Positions 29,771 to 36,900 of a stretch of 48,423 nucleotides of DNA are shown piece by piece. The notes under the pieces were generated by a model. The model saw only the letters and a list, made by a program, of their open reading frames with translations, searched no databases and was not told where the DNA came from. This DNA is from a virus: IMG/VR virus record IMGVR_UViG_3300047323_000213, positions 1 through 48,423 of that record, one strand, 5' to 3'. Within the stretch, counting starts at the first letter, position 1. The number at the start of each line of letters is the position of its first letter. A program made the translations under genes and the position numbers.

Positions 29771-30088
29771 ATGGCCCTGAACCACGCTCAATACGCCGAA
29801 TTCATTGCTCGCAATATCGAAGGCGCAAACGCCGCCGCAGAGTACGCAAGACTCAACCTTGCAGGCCGCAAAGACGATGCGCGCACATTGATCAACGCTG
29901 CGCTCGGACGGCAGGGCGGTCACTGGGAGGGCTTTTCCGAATTCCTCCTGCTGCTGTCGGAGCAGAATTGCGACATAGCGTCGACGCTCGAATACTTCAC
30001 GCGAGAAATGCACGATTGCCTTGCAATATCCGCCGCCGACGAAGGCTTGGGACCGAACCCGTTTATTGACTCGCCAACGCTCCAATGA
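29771..30088 (+). CDS. Hypothetical protein under promoter P3
   Basis: The 105-aa protein starts MALNHAQYAEFIARNIEGAN at 29771 behind CCGGAGAG. It is helical, acidic, soluble. A 4-bp overlap (ATGA) couples it to the next gene. Strong, operator-controlled expression suggests an early or lysogeny-related role. No family recognised. Confidence 0.62.
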   Translation: MALNHAQYAEFIARNIEGANAAAEYARLNLAGRKDDARTLINAALGRQGGHWEGFSEFLLLLSEQNCDIASTLEYFTREMHDCLAISAADEGLGPNPFIDSPTLQ

Positions 30089-30423
30089 ATAGACCGCAAC
30101 TCGCAGCACTACCGAAACACCTGCTCGTCGAGCTTTATCGGCGAGCGATCGGAGCGCCGGGAGACTATGCCCGAAACCCGAAGTCGTTCTACCTAAAGGC
30201 GCTTGACGCCAGGGAGGGAGCCGAACTTGCAACCATACTTGCCGGCATCGAGCGTAAGCCGCGGAAGATTCAGCAGCGAACGATCGAGAAGCGGAACGCT
30301 CTAGAGAATGCGAAAGAGTATCGCGCAATCTGTAAAGCGCTCGTCGATTGGGGCGATGACCTTGCCGACAATCGCGAAGCACTGCGCAAACTTCAGGCGC
30401 GCGCGTGTGTAGCACTAAAATGA
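30085..30423 (+). CDS. Hypothetical basic helical protein
   Basis: The 112-aa protein starts MNRPQLAALPKHLLVELYRR at 30085. It is basic and helical throughout (for example RKPRKIQQRTIEKRNALENA), which would suit nucleic-acid or partner-protein binding. It is the second gene of the P3 unit and is followed by a non-coding stretch and a terminator. Confidence 0.6.
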   Translation: MNRPQLAALPKHLLVELYRRAIGAPGDYARNPKSFYLKALDAREGAELATILAGIERKPRKIQQRTIEKRNALENAKEYRAICKALVDWGDDLADNREALRKLQARACVALK

Positions 30424-30500
30424 GATTCGGTGTGCCCGACCGCCAAATCGGGCTTCCGACTCCTTGGCATTGGATCATGGGTGGCAACCCGATCCGCCGC

Positions 30501-30529
30501 GCCGCTCAACCGAGCGGCTTTTCGTTTTT
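30501..30529 (+). terminator. Intrinsic terminator of the P3 unit
   Basis: GCCGCTC (30501-30507), loop AACC, GAGCGGC (30512-30518), then TTTTCGTTTTT. A strong plus-strand terminator. Confidence 0.85.
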
Positions 30530-30765
30530 AACGTCAGAGTTCGCGCGGTCGCGCATGTATCGCACCGGCCATCGGGGAATGGTTGCGGCACTTGCCTGGC
30601 TTGGAAGCCTTCGGGTTTCGCGCCTCACCGCCCGTAGCGGCGGGGAAGTGCGCTGGATAAGCGGCTTCGATGCGTTGCGCATCAGACAAGGCACGAAACC
30701 CGAAGGAGCCAGTTACGCCGGCTAGTCGGCCCGATTTGAACTCGGGACTTGTGTTTTCGAGCAGC

Positions 30766-30806
30766 AAAAAAGAAAGGGCGCCGAGGTTTGACCCTTGGCG
30801 CCCTTT
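30766..30806 (-). terminator. Strong intrinsic terminator downstream of the repressor-side genes
   Basis: AAAGGGCGCC (30773-30782) and GGCGCCCTTT (30797-30806) are perfect 10-bp arms with a partly paired inner loop. The A-run at 30766-30771 gives a long U-tract on the minus strand. It ends minus-strand transcripts from the repressor region. Confidence 0.87.
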
Positions 30807-30891
30807 GAAGCACTGCTACGGAGAGTTCTTGCGGATTACTTCAACATGACAGAATTGTATTTCCTTGGAACGCTCCTGTCAATACCCTAAA

Positions 30892-30906
30892 GAGATGAAA
30901 CATCTC
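30892..30906 (-). terminator. Short hairpin after the 53-aa gene
   Basis: GAGATG (30892-30897), loop AAA, CATCTC (30901-30906), followed on the minus strand by TTTAGGG. Weak terminator or binding site; the same GAGATG/CATCTC arms recur at 40380-40402. Confidence 0.4.
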
Positions 30907-30911
30907 GAAAT

Positions 30912-31073
30912 TTAGTGTGTTGCGTTCATACAACGCAAAAACTCCATCCGTTCGCTGTGGCTCAACATCGAAACGGCTATCAAAAATTCATCTTCGCTCA
31001 TCACCGATGGCGCGACTACCGGCACGACATCGTTTGCCAGACTAGGGACTGCAATGCTTTGTTCGCTCAACAT
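30912..31073 (-). CDS. Small protein downstream of the repressor-like gene
   Basis: A 53-aa reading from ATG 31073 (MLSEQSIAVPSLANDVVPVV) is chosen. A longer frame to 31130 would begin inside the -10 box of the promoter at 31130-31158, and a GTG at 31112 would need a nearly leaderless start. It ends 'LSHSERMEFLRCMNATH'. Regulated by a promoter that carries the TACTACC motif. It may be a small immunity factor, but no motif is recognised. Confidence 0.5.
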   Translation of the reverse strand: MLSEQSIAVPSLANDVVPVVAPSVMSEDEFLIAVSMLSHSERMEFLRCMNATH

Positions 31074-31129
31074 TTTCTTTTTGATCCAAGGGGAGGTCAG
31101 ATCGGCAGTCACAGCACCGACAGGAACCA

Positions 31130-31158
31130 ATCGTACCCCTAGCCCAAAGGTAGTACAA
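31130..31158 (-). promoter_or_regulatory. Minus-strand promoter with TACTACC motif
   Basis: TTGTAC (31158-31153), 17-base spacer, TACGAT (31135-31130) on the minus strand. The spacer begins with TACCTTT, part of the TACTACC motif shared with promoters at 40368 and 41347. Confidence 0.6.
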
Positions 31159-31226
31159 GCAGATGATTGAAGATTTTATTACATTAGATTAGCGGATACG
31201 GCAACAAATACCTGTCGATTTGTGAT

Positions 31227-31266
31227 AGGCGTAACTGGTTACAAATGTCTGACTTTTGTTACGCCT
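31227..31266. repeat. Inverted repeat at the 3' end of the repressor-like gene
   Basis: AGGCGTAAC (31227-31235) and GTTACGCCT (31258-31266) are perfect 9-bp arms; an inner GTAAC/GTTAC palindrome lies at 31231-31242. The right arm includes the repressor stop codon. No U-tract follows, so a protein-binding site is as likely as a terminator. Confidence 0.55.
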
Positions 31267-31684
31267 TGAATTTGTTGGACATGGCTTTGAGCAGGGCCGT
31301 CTGAGCGCGGATGGGGTCTCTGCGGTATAGCTCGATCGCCGTCTCTAGAAATACCAGCTCGTCGGCGTCGGTCGGCTCGGGCGCTGGCTCTGCGGCGACG
31401 TTCGCCGGCTGAGCCTGTTCAGCGCGCTCCCTCTTTTCGTGCTCTCGATCCATCCAACCTTCAGATAACTTGAACGCCTGTTCGATCTTGCGCGCGGTGG
31501 TTCGGCCGATGCCCTTGTACTTGGTATTGATGTGCGACATGTAAGCCTCGCGCACTCCGACCCTCTCTCCGAAGAGCTTCAACATACCTTTCTCTGGCGC
31601 ACCTGGATCGTCTCTCCGGACTACCTCTTTGAATTGCTCAAAAAGGTGTTTGAAGTTGCGGTAGCGAATCTCTGTGATGTCCAT
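31259..31684 (-). CDS. HTH repressor-like transcription regulator
   Basis: The 141-aa protein starts MDITEIRYRNFKHLFEQFKE at ATG 31684. Residues about 36-75 form a helix-turn-helix of the Xre type (LFGERVGVREAYMSHINTKYKGIGRTTARKIEQAFKL is split here as helices around 'VREAYMSHI' and 'GRTTARKIE'). An Ala/Pro/Glu linker (about 88-105) leads to a helical C-terminal dimerisation-like segment. It faces the early promoter at 31832, so it is the best candidate for the lysogeny repressor, though small. A longer frame to 31837 exists but lacks a ribosome site. Confidence 0.75.
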   Translation of the reverse strand: MDITEIRYRNFKHLFEQFKEVVRRDDPGAPEKGMLKLFGERVGVREAYMSHINTKYKGIGRTTARKIEQAFKLSEGWMDREHEKRERAEQAQPANVAAEPAPEPTDADELVFLETAIELYRRDPIRAQTALLKAMSNKFKA

Positions 31685-31736
31685 TTTCCGTCCAGTAGGC
31701 AATGTAATTTTGGTTTCTGTGCCGCTTTGATACGGA

Positions 31737-31766
31737 ACCATACCACGGCGATAGGAAGCGCTGCAA
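31737..31766 (-). promoter_or_regulatory. Probable promoter for the repressor-like gene
   Basis: On the minus strand TTGCAG (31766-31761), 18-base spacer, TATGGT (31742-31737), about 55 bases before the ATG at 31684. Confidence 0.45.
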
Positions 31767-31831
31767 TAGAAACCCCACACTAAGTAGACGCGTTTTGTCT
31801 GAGTCTTGTGATAAGACCTCTCTTTTTTGAC

Positions 31832-31860
31832 TTGCATCCTACCCTTATGGTGGCTATACT
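31832..31860 (+). promoter_or_regulatory. Early plus-strand promoter
   Basis: TTGCAT (31832-31837), 17-base spacer, TATACT (31855-31860). CTACCC occurs within the spacer (31839-31844) and CTACCCC just across the -10 (31858-31864), possible repressor sites. It drives the replication operon from 31893. Confidence 0.72.
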
Positions 31861-31892
31861 ACCCCTAATAAACCACTTTCGGAGAGGGAAGC

Positions 31893-32243
31893 ATGAAGCA
31901 GAATCTCAACATGTACGGGTTTCCGGCGACCTATGACGACGATATGCGGGCGCTTCCCGTGCTCTCCGCGCACCAAGTTTGGAAGCAGGTAGGCCACGAC
32001 GAAATGCGCGCCGTGTGCACTGAAGCCTGCGTGAGCTACGACGTGTTTTCGCTCGTTCGGATCGGCAAGAAGAATTTCTCTTTTGCTGTCGGCCGCGAAC
32101 TCCAGCAACAGATTTTCGACAAGCTCCGTGTGGTCGTGAATCTTGACACGCTCTGCAATGCGATCCGTTATCGCGAGCACGAGGAGGAAACGGAAAGGCT
32201 CGAATTTGAAGCCGCAAAGATGGCCGCAAAGGTGCCGGCGTGA
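31893..32243 (+). CDS. First gene of the early operon (possible regulator)
   Basis: The 116-aa protein starts MKQNLNMYGFPATYDDDMRA after CGGAGAGG. Its stop overlaps the next start as GTGA. It has a compact alpha/beta centre and a charged helical C-terminus (EEETERLEFEAAKMAAK). First position opposite a repressor suggests a Cro/CII-like role, but no HTH is evident. Confidence 0.6.
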   Translation: MKQNLNMYGFPATYDDDMRALPVLSAHQVWKQVGHDEMRAVCTEACVSYDVFSLVRIGKKNFSFAVGRELQQQIFDKLRVVVNLDTLCNAIRYREHEEETERLEFEAAKMAAKVPA

Positions 32244-33148
32244 ACTACTACCAACACCACATCGGCGACTTCAACGCCGGAACCGTGCGCATGTCTCAGC
32301 TTGAGCGATGGATATACCGCGACTTGATCGAGGTCTACTACGACACTGAGCAGCCGTTGCCGGTCGATCTGAACGCTGTCTGCAAGAAAATCGGCGCCCG
32401 CGGCGACGAACAGCGCGCGATCGTACAGGAATTGCTCTCCGACAAGTTCACGCTTCAGGATGACGGCTATCACAACGAGCGATGCGACACTGAAATCGCC
32501 GCATATCGCGCAAAGTCAGACTCAGCAAGGGAGAGAGGGAAACTGGGAGGTAGGCCAAGGAAAGCGGAAGCAAAGCAGGAAGAAACCTATAGCTTTCCTA
32601 TAGCTAACCAACAGGATAGCAATAGCCAAGCTAACGAAACCTCTTCGCAAGCAAACCAAGAACCAATAACCAATAACCAAGAACCAGAAACCAAAGGAAA
32701 GACAAAACCGCGCGCACGGCGCGCATCGTCTCCTGATGACTTCGACCCGATGGCTTGGCTGCTCGAAAGAGGCGTTGAGCCGAAGCACGCGCGGGACTGG
32801 CTGAAGATTCGAAAAGCAGGCGGGGACAGCGCGACGGCAAGCATTTTCGAGGGTATCGAGCAGCAAGTCGCTGAAGCAGGGATCACGATGGCGGAAGCAA
32901 TCGCCCACTGCGCGACGACGCCCTGGCGCGGGTTTAAGGCGAAATGGTGGCGAGATCGCGATCAGCCAAAGCAAAGCGCGCTCGACCTAGCGCAGCAGGT
33001 TCAACGCCAAGCAGGGCCGCGCAATCCGGGCGGGTACGTGAGCAAGCAAGAACAACTCGAACGCAATAACCGCGCGGTTGTCGAGCGACTGGCAGCGCGC
33101 CTACAGGCTGAAGAAGCCGCCAAGGGGAACGACGATGAAACCGAATGA
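32240..33148 (+). CDS. DUF1376 replication protein
   Basis: The 302-aa protein starts with GTG 32240. The N-terminal DUF1376 domain is clear: MNYYQHHIGDFNAGTVRMSQ and 'LERWIYRDLIEVYYDTEQPLP'. A GGRPRK motif and a Gln/Asn-rich repeat linker (about 110-155) follow, then a helical C-terminal half. DUF1376 proteins lie in phage replication cassettes (YdaU-like) and are thought to act as initiators like lambda O. The linker DNA is strikingly A-rich and repetitive and may hold the lytic origin. Confidence 0.83.
   Translation: MNYYQHHIGDFNAGTVRMSQLERWIYRDLIEVYYDTEQPLPVDLNAVCKKIGARGDEQRAIVQELLSDKFTLQDDGYHNERCDTEIAAYRAKSDSARERGKLGGRPRKAEAKQEETYSFPIANQQDSNSQANETSSQANQEPITNNQEPETKGKTKPRARRASSPDDFDPMAWLLERGVEPKHARDWLKIRKAGGDSATASIFEGIEQQVAEAGITMAEAIAHCATTPWRGFKAKWWRDRDQPKQSALDLAQQVQRQAGPRNPGGYVSKQEQLERNNRAVVERLAARLQAEEAAKGNDDETE
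32585..32700 (+). other. Candidate lytic replication origin within the DUF1376 gene
   Basis: Within an otherwise GC-rich gene this stretch is A/T-rich and strongly purine-biased on the plus strand, with direct repeats of AACCAA and AACCAATA (about 32658-32690). Lambda-type origins sit at the same place inside gene O. Evidence is positional and compositional. Confidence 0.35.
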
Positions 33149-33809
33149 TCAGCTTCGCCTCGCCGCAGTGCTCGCCGATGTTCACGCGTTCTACCGACAG
33201 GACTTCTCCGAGTTCGCGCTGAACGTGTGGACGATGGCGATGGAGCCGTTCGACATTGCTGCGATCGAGCGCGCGCTCGGACAGCACGCAATGAACCCCG
33301 ATTCCGGCCAATGGTGCCCGAAGCCGGCCGACATCGTGAAGATGCTGCAAGGCTCGACGAAGGATTCCGCAAACCTCGCTTGGTCGGCCGTCGATTACGC
33401 GATTCGCACGCGCGGCGACCAGTATTCGGTCGTGTTCGACGATCCGCTGATTCATCGCGTCGTCGAGGACATGGGCGGCTGGATCAAGCTGTGCCGGGTC
33501 GATGCCGAGCAATACCCGTTCACGCAGAACGAGTTCGTGAACCGGTATCGCGGCTACAAGATGCGCGGCGAGGTGCCCCCGTATCCGTCGAAACTCATCG
33601 GTTCGCCCGGGGATTACAACGCGCGCCAGGGCTACCCGATCGCACCCCCTTTGCTGATCGGCGACCCGAAGAAAGCGCAGCTCGTGCTGCAAAACGGCTC
33701 GAACACGCCGCGAATCGCATTCACCGAGGCGACGAAATTTTTGCCCGAAAATGCTACCTCGCGGAGATTGAATGCGTTAAAATCACCTGAGGATATTCCA
33801 ACCGCATAG
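33135..33809 (+). CDS. Replication accessory protein (helicase-loader-like, DUF6475 type)
   Basis: The 224-aa protein starts MKPNDQLRLAAVLADVHAFY at ATG 33135 (AAGGGG upstream), inside the end of the DUF1376 gene. It contains 'DFSEFALNVWTMAMEPFDIAAIERALGQH', typical of the phage loader-like family that pairs with DUF1376 proteins, and a PDSGQWCPKPADIVKML segment. Gene order O-like then P-like suggests it delivers the host DnaB helicase to the origin. No Walker motif is seen, consistent with a lambda P-like rather than DnaC-like loader. Confidence 0.75.
   Translation: MKPNDQLRLAAVLADVHAFYRQDFSEFALNVWTMAMEPFDIAAIERALGQHAMNPDSGQWCPKPADIVKMLQGSTKDSANLAWSAVDYAIRTRGDQYSVVFDDPLIHRVVEDMGGWIKLCRVDAEQYPFTQNEFVNRYRGYKMRGEVPPYPSKLIGSPGDYNARQGYPIAPPLLIGDPKKAQLVLQNGSNTPRIAFTEATKFLPENATSRRLNALKSPEDIPTA
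33755..33783 (+). promoter_or_regulatory. Internal promoter (TACCTC type)
   Basis: TACCTC (33755-33760), 17-base spacer, TAAAAT (33778-33783), matching the TACCTT-17-TANNAT layout at 40371 and 41350. It would transcribe the genes from 33817. Confidence 0.5.
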
Positions 33810-33816
33810 GCCAGAA

Positions 33817-34101
33817 ATGACCGCATCGACCAGCATAGAAGCACTCGACGAGCATCGGGCAGAAGGAAAAGCCGACCGCCAGCGCATCGCCGTCGAGCGC
33901 TTCTTGCGGACGATCTACCCGGCCGGCGTCACGCGCAACGCCATATCCCGCGCGCTGCGACTGCCGATCCAGTCGGTGACGGGGCGCGTGAACGAACTTC
34001 TGGCGACTGGCGCGGTGATCGAGCCGGGCGTGCGGATCAAAGACCCGATCACGCGGCGCACATGCAAGCTCGTTGCGAGCGCGCCGGATTTGTTCGCATG
34101 A
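33817..34101 (+). CDS. Winged-helix DNA-binding protein
   Basis: The 94-aa protein starts MTASTSIEALDEHRAEGKAD. Residues about 28-80 form a winged helix (GVTRNAISRALRLPIQSVTG with 'RVNELLATGAVIEPG'). It is of the type used for phage replication control or transcription regulation. ATGA couples it to the next gene. Confidence 0.7.
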   Translation: MTASTSIEALDEHRAEGKADRQRIAVERFLRTIYPAGVTRNAISRALRLPIQSVTGRVNELLATGAVIEPGVRIKDPITRRTCKLVASAPDLFA

Positions 34102-34325
34102 CGTGGGCGCGACGCGGCGAGACACGAAATCCGCTCGACATCCTCATCGAGCGAGAGGAACGAAACCCGGAGTGCAGGCATTGCACTTGGTCACTAGGCA
34201 AAACGGAACTGTTGGGAGACTGGATATGCGCGAAGGATCGGGTAATGCGGGCGCGGTGCGTGGAATTCACCCCTTTGCAACGGTACATCGAGCGCTCGAA
34301 AGCGTATTCGAAACGATCGCACTAG
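34098..34325 (+). CDS. Small Cys-rich protein
   Basis: The 75-aa protein starts MTWARRGETRNPLDILIERE at 34098. It has ECRHCTW and WICAKD...RC, four Cys that could bind zinc. Overlaps the next gene by 100 bases in another frame. Function unknown. Confidence 0.62.
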   Translation: MTWARRGETRNPLDILIEREERNPECRHCTWSLGKTELLGDWICAKDRVMRARCVEFTPLQRYIERSKAYSKRSH

Positions 34326-34831
34326 CCTCCGCGGTTAAGGTGCCGGGCTACTCCGAATCCGTCGCGCGCAGCACCGTCACCGAAAAGCAGGATTGGACAG
34401 ACCGCGTGACCAATGCAGCATGGGCGATGCAGGCCATCGACTCGACGCTCACCGCCATCGAGCGCGCCGCAGTCATCGCGCGCTATCACCGCGATCCCGG
34501 CACGCTGCGCAAGTACGAAGGGCGCCGCTGGAGCGCTCAAAAGGCCGATGACGCCGATCAGAAGCACGCGCAAGCCCTCGCGCTGCTGAAGTTCCACATG
34601 ACCCACATGCACGCGAATACGGCGCTCCTGGAGGCCGTTATAGACCGCGAATTCACGTTCGGGGAGGCGTACATGCCGACAACGCGCGACGTGGGTCAAG
34701 CGCATGGCGTGTCACACATGGCCGTATCGCGCCTCGCGCAGAAGGTCGCGCGCGCAGTCCATGCGCTCGAAGTCGCCGCGCACCAGGCGTTGAAGGCGCG
34801 TTTCGCCGAGCTAGGGTTTGTGCCGAGCTAA
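34226..34831 (+). CDS. HTH protein, antiterminator- or sigma-like candidate
   Basis: The 201-aa protein starts at ATG 34226 after GGGAG; the first 33 codons overlap the preceding gene. The C-terminal region (about 150-185) carries a clear helix-turn-helix, 'TTRDVGQAHGVSHMAVSRLAQ' in two parts around GVSH, followed by 'KVARAVHALEVAAH'. The middle has 'AAVIARYHRDPG' helices. Phage Q-like late antiterminators and sigma-like activators have similar organisation. Late-gene activation through the hairpins in the late operon is a plausible role. Confidence 0.55.
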   Translation: MREGSGNAGAVRGIHPFATVHRALESVFETIALASAVKVPGYSESVARSTVTEKQDWTDRVTNAAWAMQAIDSTLTAIERAAVIARYHRDPGTLRKYEGRRWSAQKADDADQKHAQALALLKFHMTHMHANTALLEAVIDREFTFGEAYMPTTRDVGQAHGVSHMAVSRLAQKVARAVHALEVAAHQALKARFAELGFVPS

Positions 34832-34857
34832 TTTAATCTCTTTTTGAGAGAAAACGC

Positions 34858-34885
34858 TTGACACTGCCCACCGTTGAGATATGAT
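34858..34885 (+). promoter_or_regulatory. Strong internal early promoter
   Basis: TTGACA (34858-34863), 16-base spacer, TATGAT (34880-34885): nearly consensus sigma-70. It drives the recombination/SSB genes from 34931. Confidence 0.78.
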
Positions 34886-34930
34886 TCACACCAACGCAGC
34901 ACACAACCACCAGCGAAAGGAAGCACGATA

Positions 34931-35158
34931 ATGAGCCAGCAAATAATACCTCCGCAGTTCAAAGAACTCATCGAAGCAGCTCGATTCAGCGCCCAAAGCG
35001 GCGTCGAAGTCGCGGAAATGCTGATCCAACAGGACGGCGGCGACGCACGATCGAACCGCGTCTACCTCAAGCAGCAGCAGGCACGCGCCGCTGAAATCGA
35101 GCGACAAATCATGCTTCTCTCGCGTATGACGGGCCTTTTTACGAAGGTGCTGTCATGA
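34931..35158 (+). CDS. Small helical protein
   Basis: The 75-aa ORF starts MSQQIIPPQFKELIEAARFS, nine bases after AAGGA. Helical, with a coiled-coil-like C-terminal half (QQQARAAEIERQIMLLSRM). First gene after the strong promoter; ATGA to the next. Function unknown. Confidence 0.6.
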   Translation: MSQQIIPPQFKELIEAARFSAQSGVEVAEMLIQQDGGDARSNRVYLKQQQARAAEIERQIMLLSRMTGLFTKVLS

Positions 35159-35244
35159 GCACGCGCGCCTTTGATTGGACCCTCGCAATCGCCTTCGGAC
35201 TGTTTCTTGGCTATTGCGCAGCGATGGGAGTTTCGCCGGTATGA
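35155..35244 (+). CDS. Single-TM micro-protein
   Basis: The 29-aa ORF starts MSTRAFDWTLAIAFGLFLGY; residues 7-25 form a TM segment. It overlaps both neighbours by 4 bases, which strongly suggests translational coupling. Function unknown. Confidence 0.55.
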   Translation: MSTRAFDWTLAIAFGLFLGYCAAMGVSPV

Positions 35245-35336
35245 ACGACGACGACCGAGAAGCACAGCAATACCTCGAAGAGCAGGAACAGCAATACCTC
35301 GAAACCTACGGAGAAAACGAAAATGAAAACGTCTGA
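35241..35336 (+). CDS. Acidic Glu/Gln-rich micro-protein
   Basis: The 31-aa ORF (MNDDDREAQQYLEEQEQQYL...) starts at ATG 35241 (ATGA overlap) and overlaps the ERF start by 14 bases. The two 'QQYLE' units repeat. Probably couples translation into the ERF gene. Confidence 0.5.
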   Translation: MNDDDREAQQYLEEQEQQYLETYGENENENV

Positions 35337-35946
35337 AAGCATCGGTAAGATTGCGCCGGCCCTTCTGCAAGCTCAGCGCGCGATCCGATTCGCCGCGAAA
35401 GACGCGAGCAACCCGCACTTCAAGAGCAAGTATGCAGACCTTCCGGGCGTGATCGACGCGGTGAAAGGGCCGCTGAACGACGCCGGCATAATCTTCATTC
35501 AGTCGCCGGCGCCGTCGGATGACGGCAAACTGCACCTCACGACGCGCCTGATTCACGAGTCGGGCGAATGGATCGAATCGACGGCCGTCACGCCGCTCCA
35601 GAAGGCCGATCCGCAGGGCGTCGGAAGCGCGATCACGTACATGCGCCGTTACTCGCTCGCAGCGATTACGGGGCTGTATCAGGACGATGACGACGGCAAT
35701 GCGGCGTCAGGTGTCGGTCAGCAGCGCACGCAGCAGCCGCAATTCATGAAGCCCGCCGACGTCAAGCGCCACGTCGCCGCGATCAAGGGCGCAAAGACTG
35801 GCGAAGCGCTCAAAGCCGCATTCGATGCCGCGCGCAAGCATGCGAGCGAACTGAACGACGCCGACGCTTACGAGCAATTCAAGCTCGCAAAGCAGGAAGT
35901 CATCGACGCGCACACGAAGCAAGAGCCGGCCGAAGCCGCAGCGTAA
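35323..35946 (+). CDS. erf: ERF-family single-strand annealing protein
   Basis: The 207-aa protein has the family signature DPQGVGSAITYMRRYSLAAI near residues 92-111, followed by TGLYQDDDDGN, and an N-terminal 'FAAKDASNPHFKSKYADLPGV'. ERF/Sak-like recombinases anneal homologous single strands. For a circularly permuted, headful-type genome they can circularise incoming DNA. The C-terminal quarter is a Lys/Ala/Glu-rich flexible tail. SSB, exonuclease and NinB lie in the same operon. Confidence 0.93.
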   Translation: MKTSESIGKIAPALLQAQRAIRFAAKDASNPHFKSKYADLPGVIDAVKGPLNDAGIIFIQSPAPSDDGKLHLTTRLIHESGEWIESTAVTPLQKADPQGVGSAITYMRRYSLAAITGLYQDDDDGNAASGVGQQRTQQPQFMKPADVKRHVAAIKGAKTGEALKAAFDAARKHASELNDADAYEQFKLAKQEVIDAHTKQEPAEAAA

Positions 35947-35992
35947 ATCACACCCGGCGCGCGGAGCGCCGGATAGCGAAGAGAGGGATGAT

Positions 35993-36208
35993 ATGAGCGA
36001 ACAGGACAAGCGCGATGCGCTGATTCTCGCCAACGTGCGCCGAATCGTGAAAAGAACGCGCATGCCGAATTGGGTTCTAGCGATGGAGACTTTTGGATTC
36101 GGCTCGACGTCGGCAAATAAGATGTGCGCGCGACTTGGGCTAGACCCCGACTCATCAGAAACGAGCTTGGCAGCGGCGCGGCAGCACATCGAGAAAGCGT
36201 CAGCATGA
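35993..36208 (+). CDS. Small hypothetical protein
   Basis: The 71-aa ORF starts MSEQDKRDALILANVRRIVK after GAGGG. Residues about 20-55 have an HTH-like spacing (MPNWVLAMETFGFGSTSANKM). It may be a small DNA-binding protein. ATGA to the next gene. Confidence 0.58.
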   Translation: MSEQDKRDALILANVRRIVKRTRMPNWVLAMETFGFGSTSANKMCARLGLDPDSSETSLAAARQHIEKASA

Positions 36209-36408
36209 TCCGCCACCGCCAAACCTTCCGCGCGCTACTCGAATCCCTCGACTCGCTCGGCAGCGCGAAGGAACCGACGGCCGCACTGTTGCATTGCGCG
36301 TGCTCAGACTTCGCAGAGATGATCGCGCAAGCGAGCGGGCAGCAGTGCGCGGTTCTGATCGGCTCGATTCCGATTACCCGAAACCCGGCACGCCACGCGC
36401 GCGCCTAA
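36205..36408 (+). CDS. Small hypothetical protein
   Basis: The 67-aa ORF starts MIRHRQTFRALLESLDSLGS at ATG 36205, overlapping the preceding stop. Helical; contains two Cys pairs. Function unknown. Confidence 0.55.
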   Translation: MIRHRQTFRALLESLDSLGSAKEPTAALLHCACSDFAEMIAQASGQQCAVLIGSIPITRNPARHARA

Positions 36409-36431
36409 TTTAAGCAGAAGAGAGGAATGAT

Positions 36432-36890
36432 ATGGCTTCGTACCAAAAGGTAATTATTGCGGGCAACCTGGGGCAAGACCCGGAGGTGCGCTACTTGAGT
36501 AACGGCGATGCGGTCGCGAACTTCAGCGTCGCCGTCACCGAGTCCTGGAAGGATTCGGGCGGGCAGAAGCAAGAGCGCACAGAATGGTTCCGCGCGGTCT
36601 GCTTCAAGCGTCAGGCCGAAATCGCCGGCGAATATCTGAAGAAGGGCGCGCAAGTGCTCGTCGAAGGCAAGTTGCAAACGCGCTCGTATGAGTCGAAAGA
36701 CGGACAGCAGAAGTACGTGACCGAGCTGCGCGTCGACACGTTCAAGATGCTCGGCGCGCGCCAGGACAACGAGAACGCGCCGCGCAATCCGAGCACCGGA
36801 GCGCCGCGACAGCAGCGCGCGAGCACTCAGCGCCAGCAGCCGCAGCAGTCGAGCGGGTTCGATGATGACGACTCGGACATTCCCTTCTAA
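36432..36890 (+). CDS. ssb: Single-stranded DNA-binding protein
   Basis: The 152-aa protein has a full OB-fold SSB domain (about 1-110; [20 protein letters not shown] and '[14 protein letters not shown]'), a Pro/Gln/Arg-rich linker and the acidic tip DDDDSDIPF that recruits repair and replication partners. It protects ssDNA during phage replication and ERF-mediated recombination. It closely resembles bacterial SSB, so it was probably acquired from a host. Confidence 0.96.
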   Translation: MASYQKVIIAGNLGQDPEVRYLSNGDAVANFSVAVTESWKDSGGQKQERTEWFRAVCFKRQAEIAGEYLKKGAQVLVEGKLQTRSYESKDGQQKYVTELRVDTFKMLGARQDNENAPRNPSTGAPRQQRASTQRQQPQQSSGFDDDDSDIPF

Positions 36891-36900
36891 TAGGCCAATC

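Larger units (their letters stand above)
30424..30911. other. Largely non-coding stretch with terminators and a doubtful ORF
   Basis: About 490 bases separate the P3 unit from the minus-strand gene at 30912. They hold a plus-strand terminator (30501-30529), a strong minus-strand terminator (30766-30806) and a hairpin (30892-30906). A minus frame 30534-30767 (77 codons) and a plus frame 30405-30725 overlap each other; neither has a ribosome site. Several GC-rich stems suggest a structured RNA instead. Confidence 0.5.

Noticed and set aside
29726-30487. Minus-strand ORF of 253 codons
   Set aside because: It lies opposite promoter P3 and two coupled plus-strand genes and has no ribosome site.
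30725-30750. A tRNA-like T-arm (CCCGA-GTTCAAA-TCGGG on the minus strand)
   Set aside because: The palindrome leaves a GTTCAAA loop with the wrong closing pair, and no matching acceptor, D or anticodon arms are found around it.
32934-33692. Minus-strand ORF of 252 codons
   Set aside because: It is antisense to the DUF1376 and loader-like genes, His/Arg-rich, and shows no recognisable motif.
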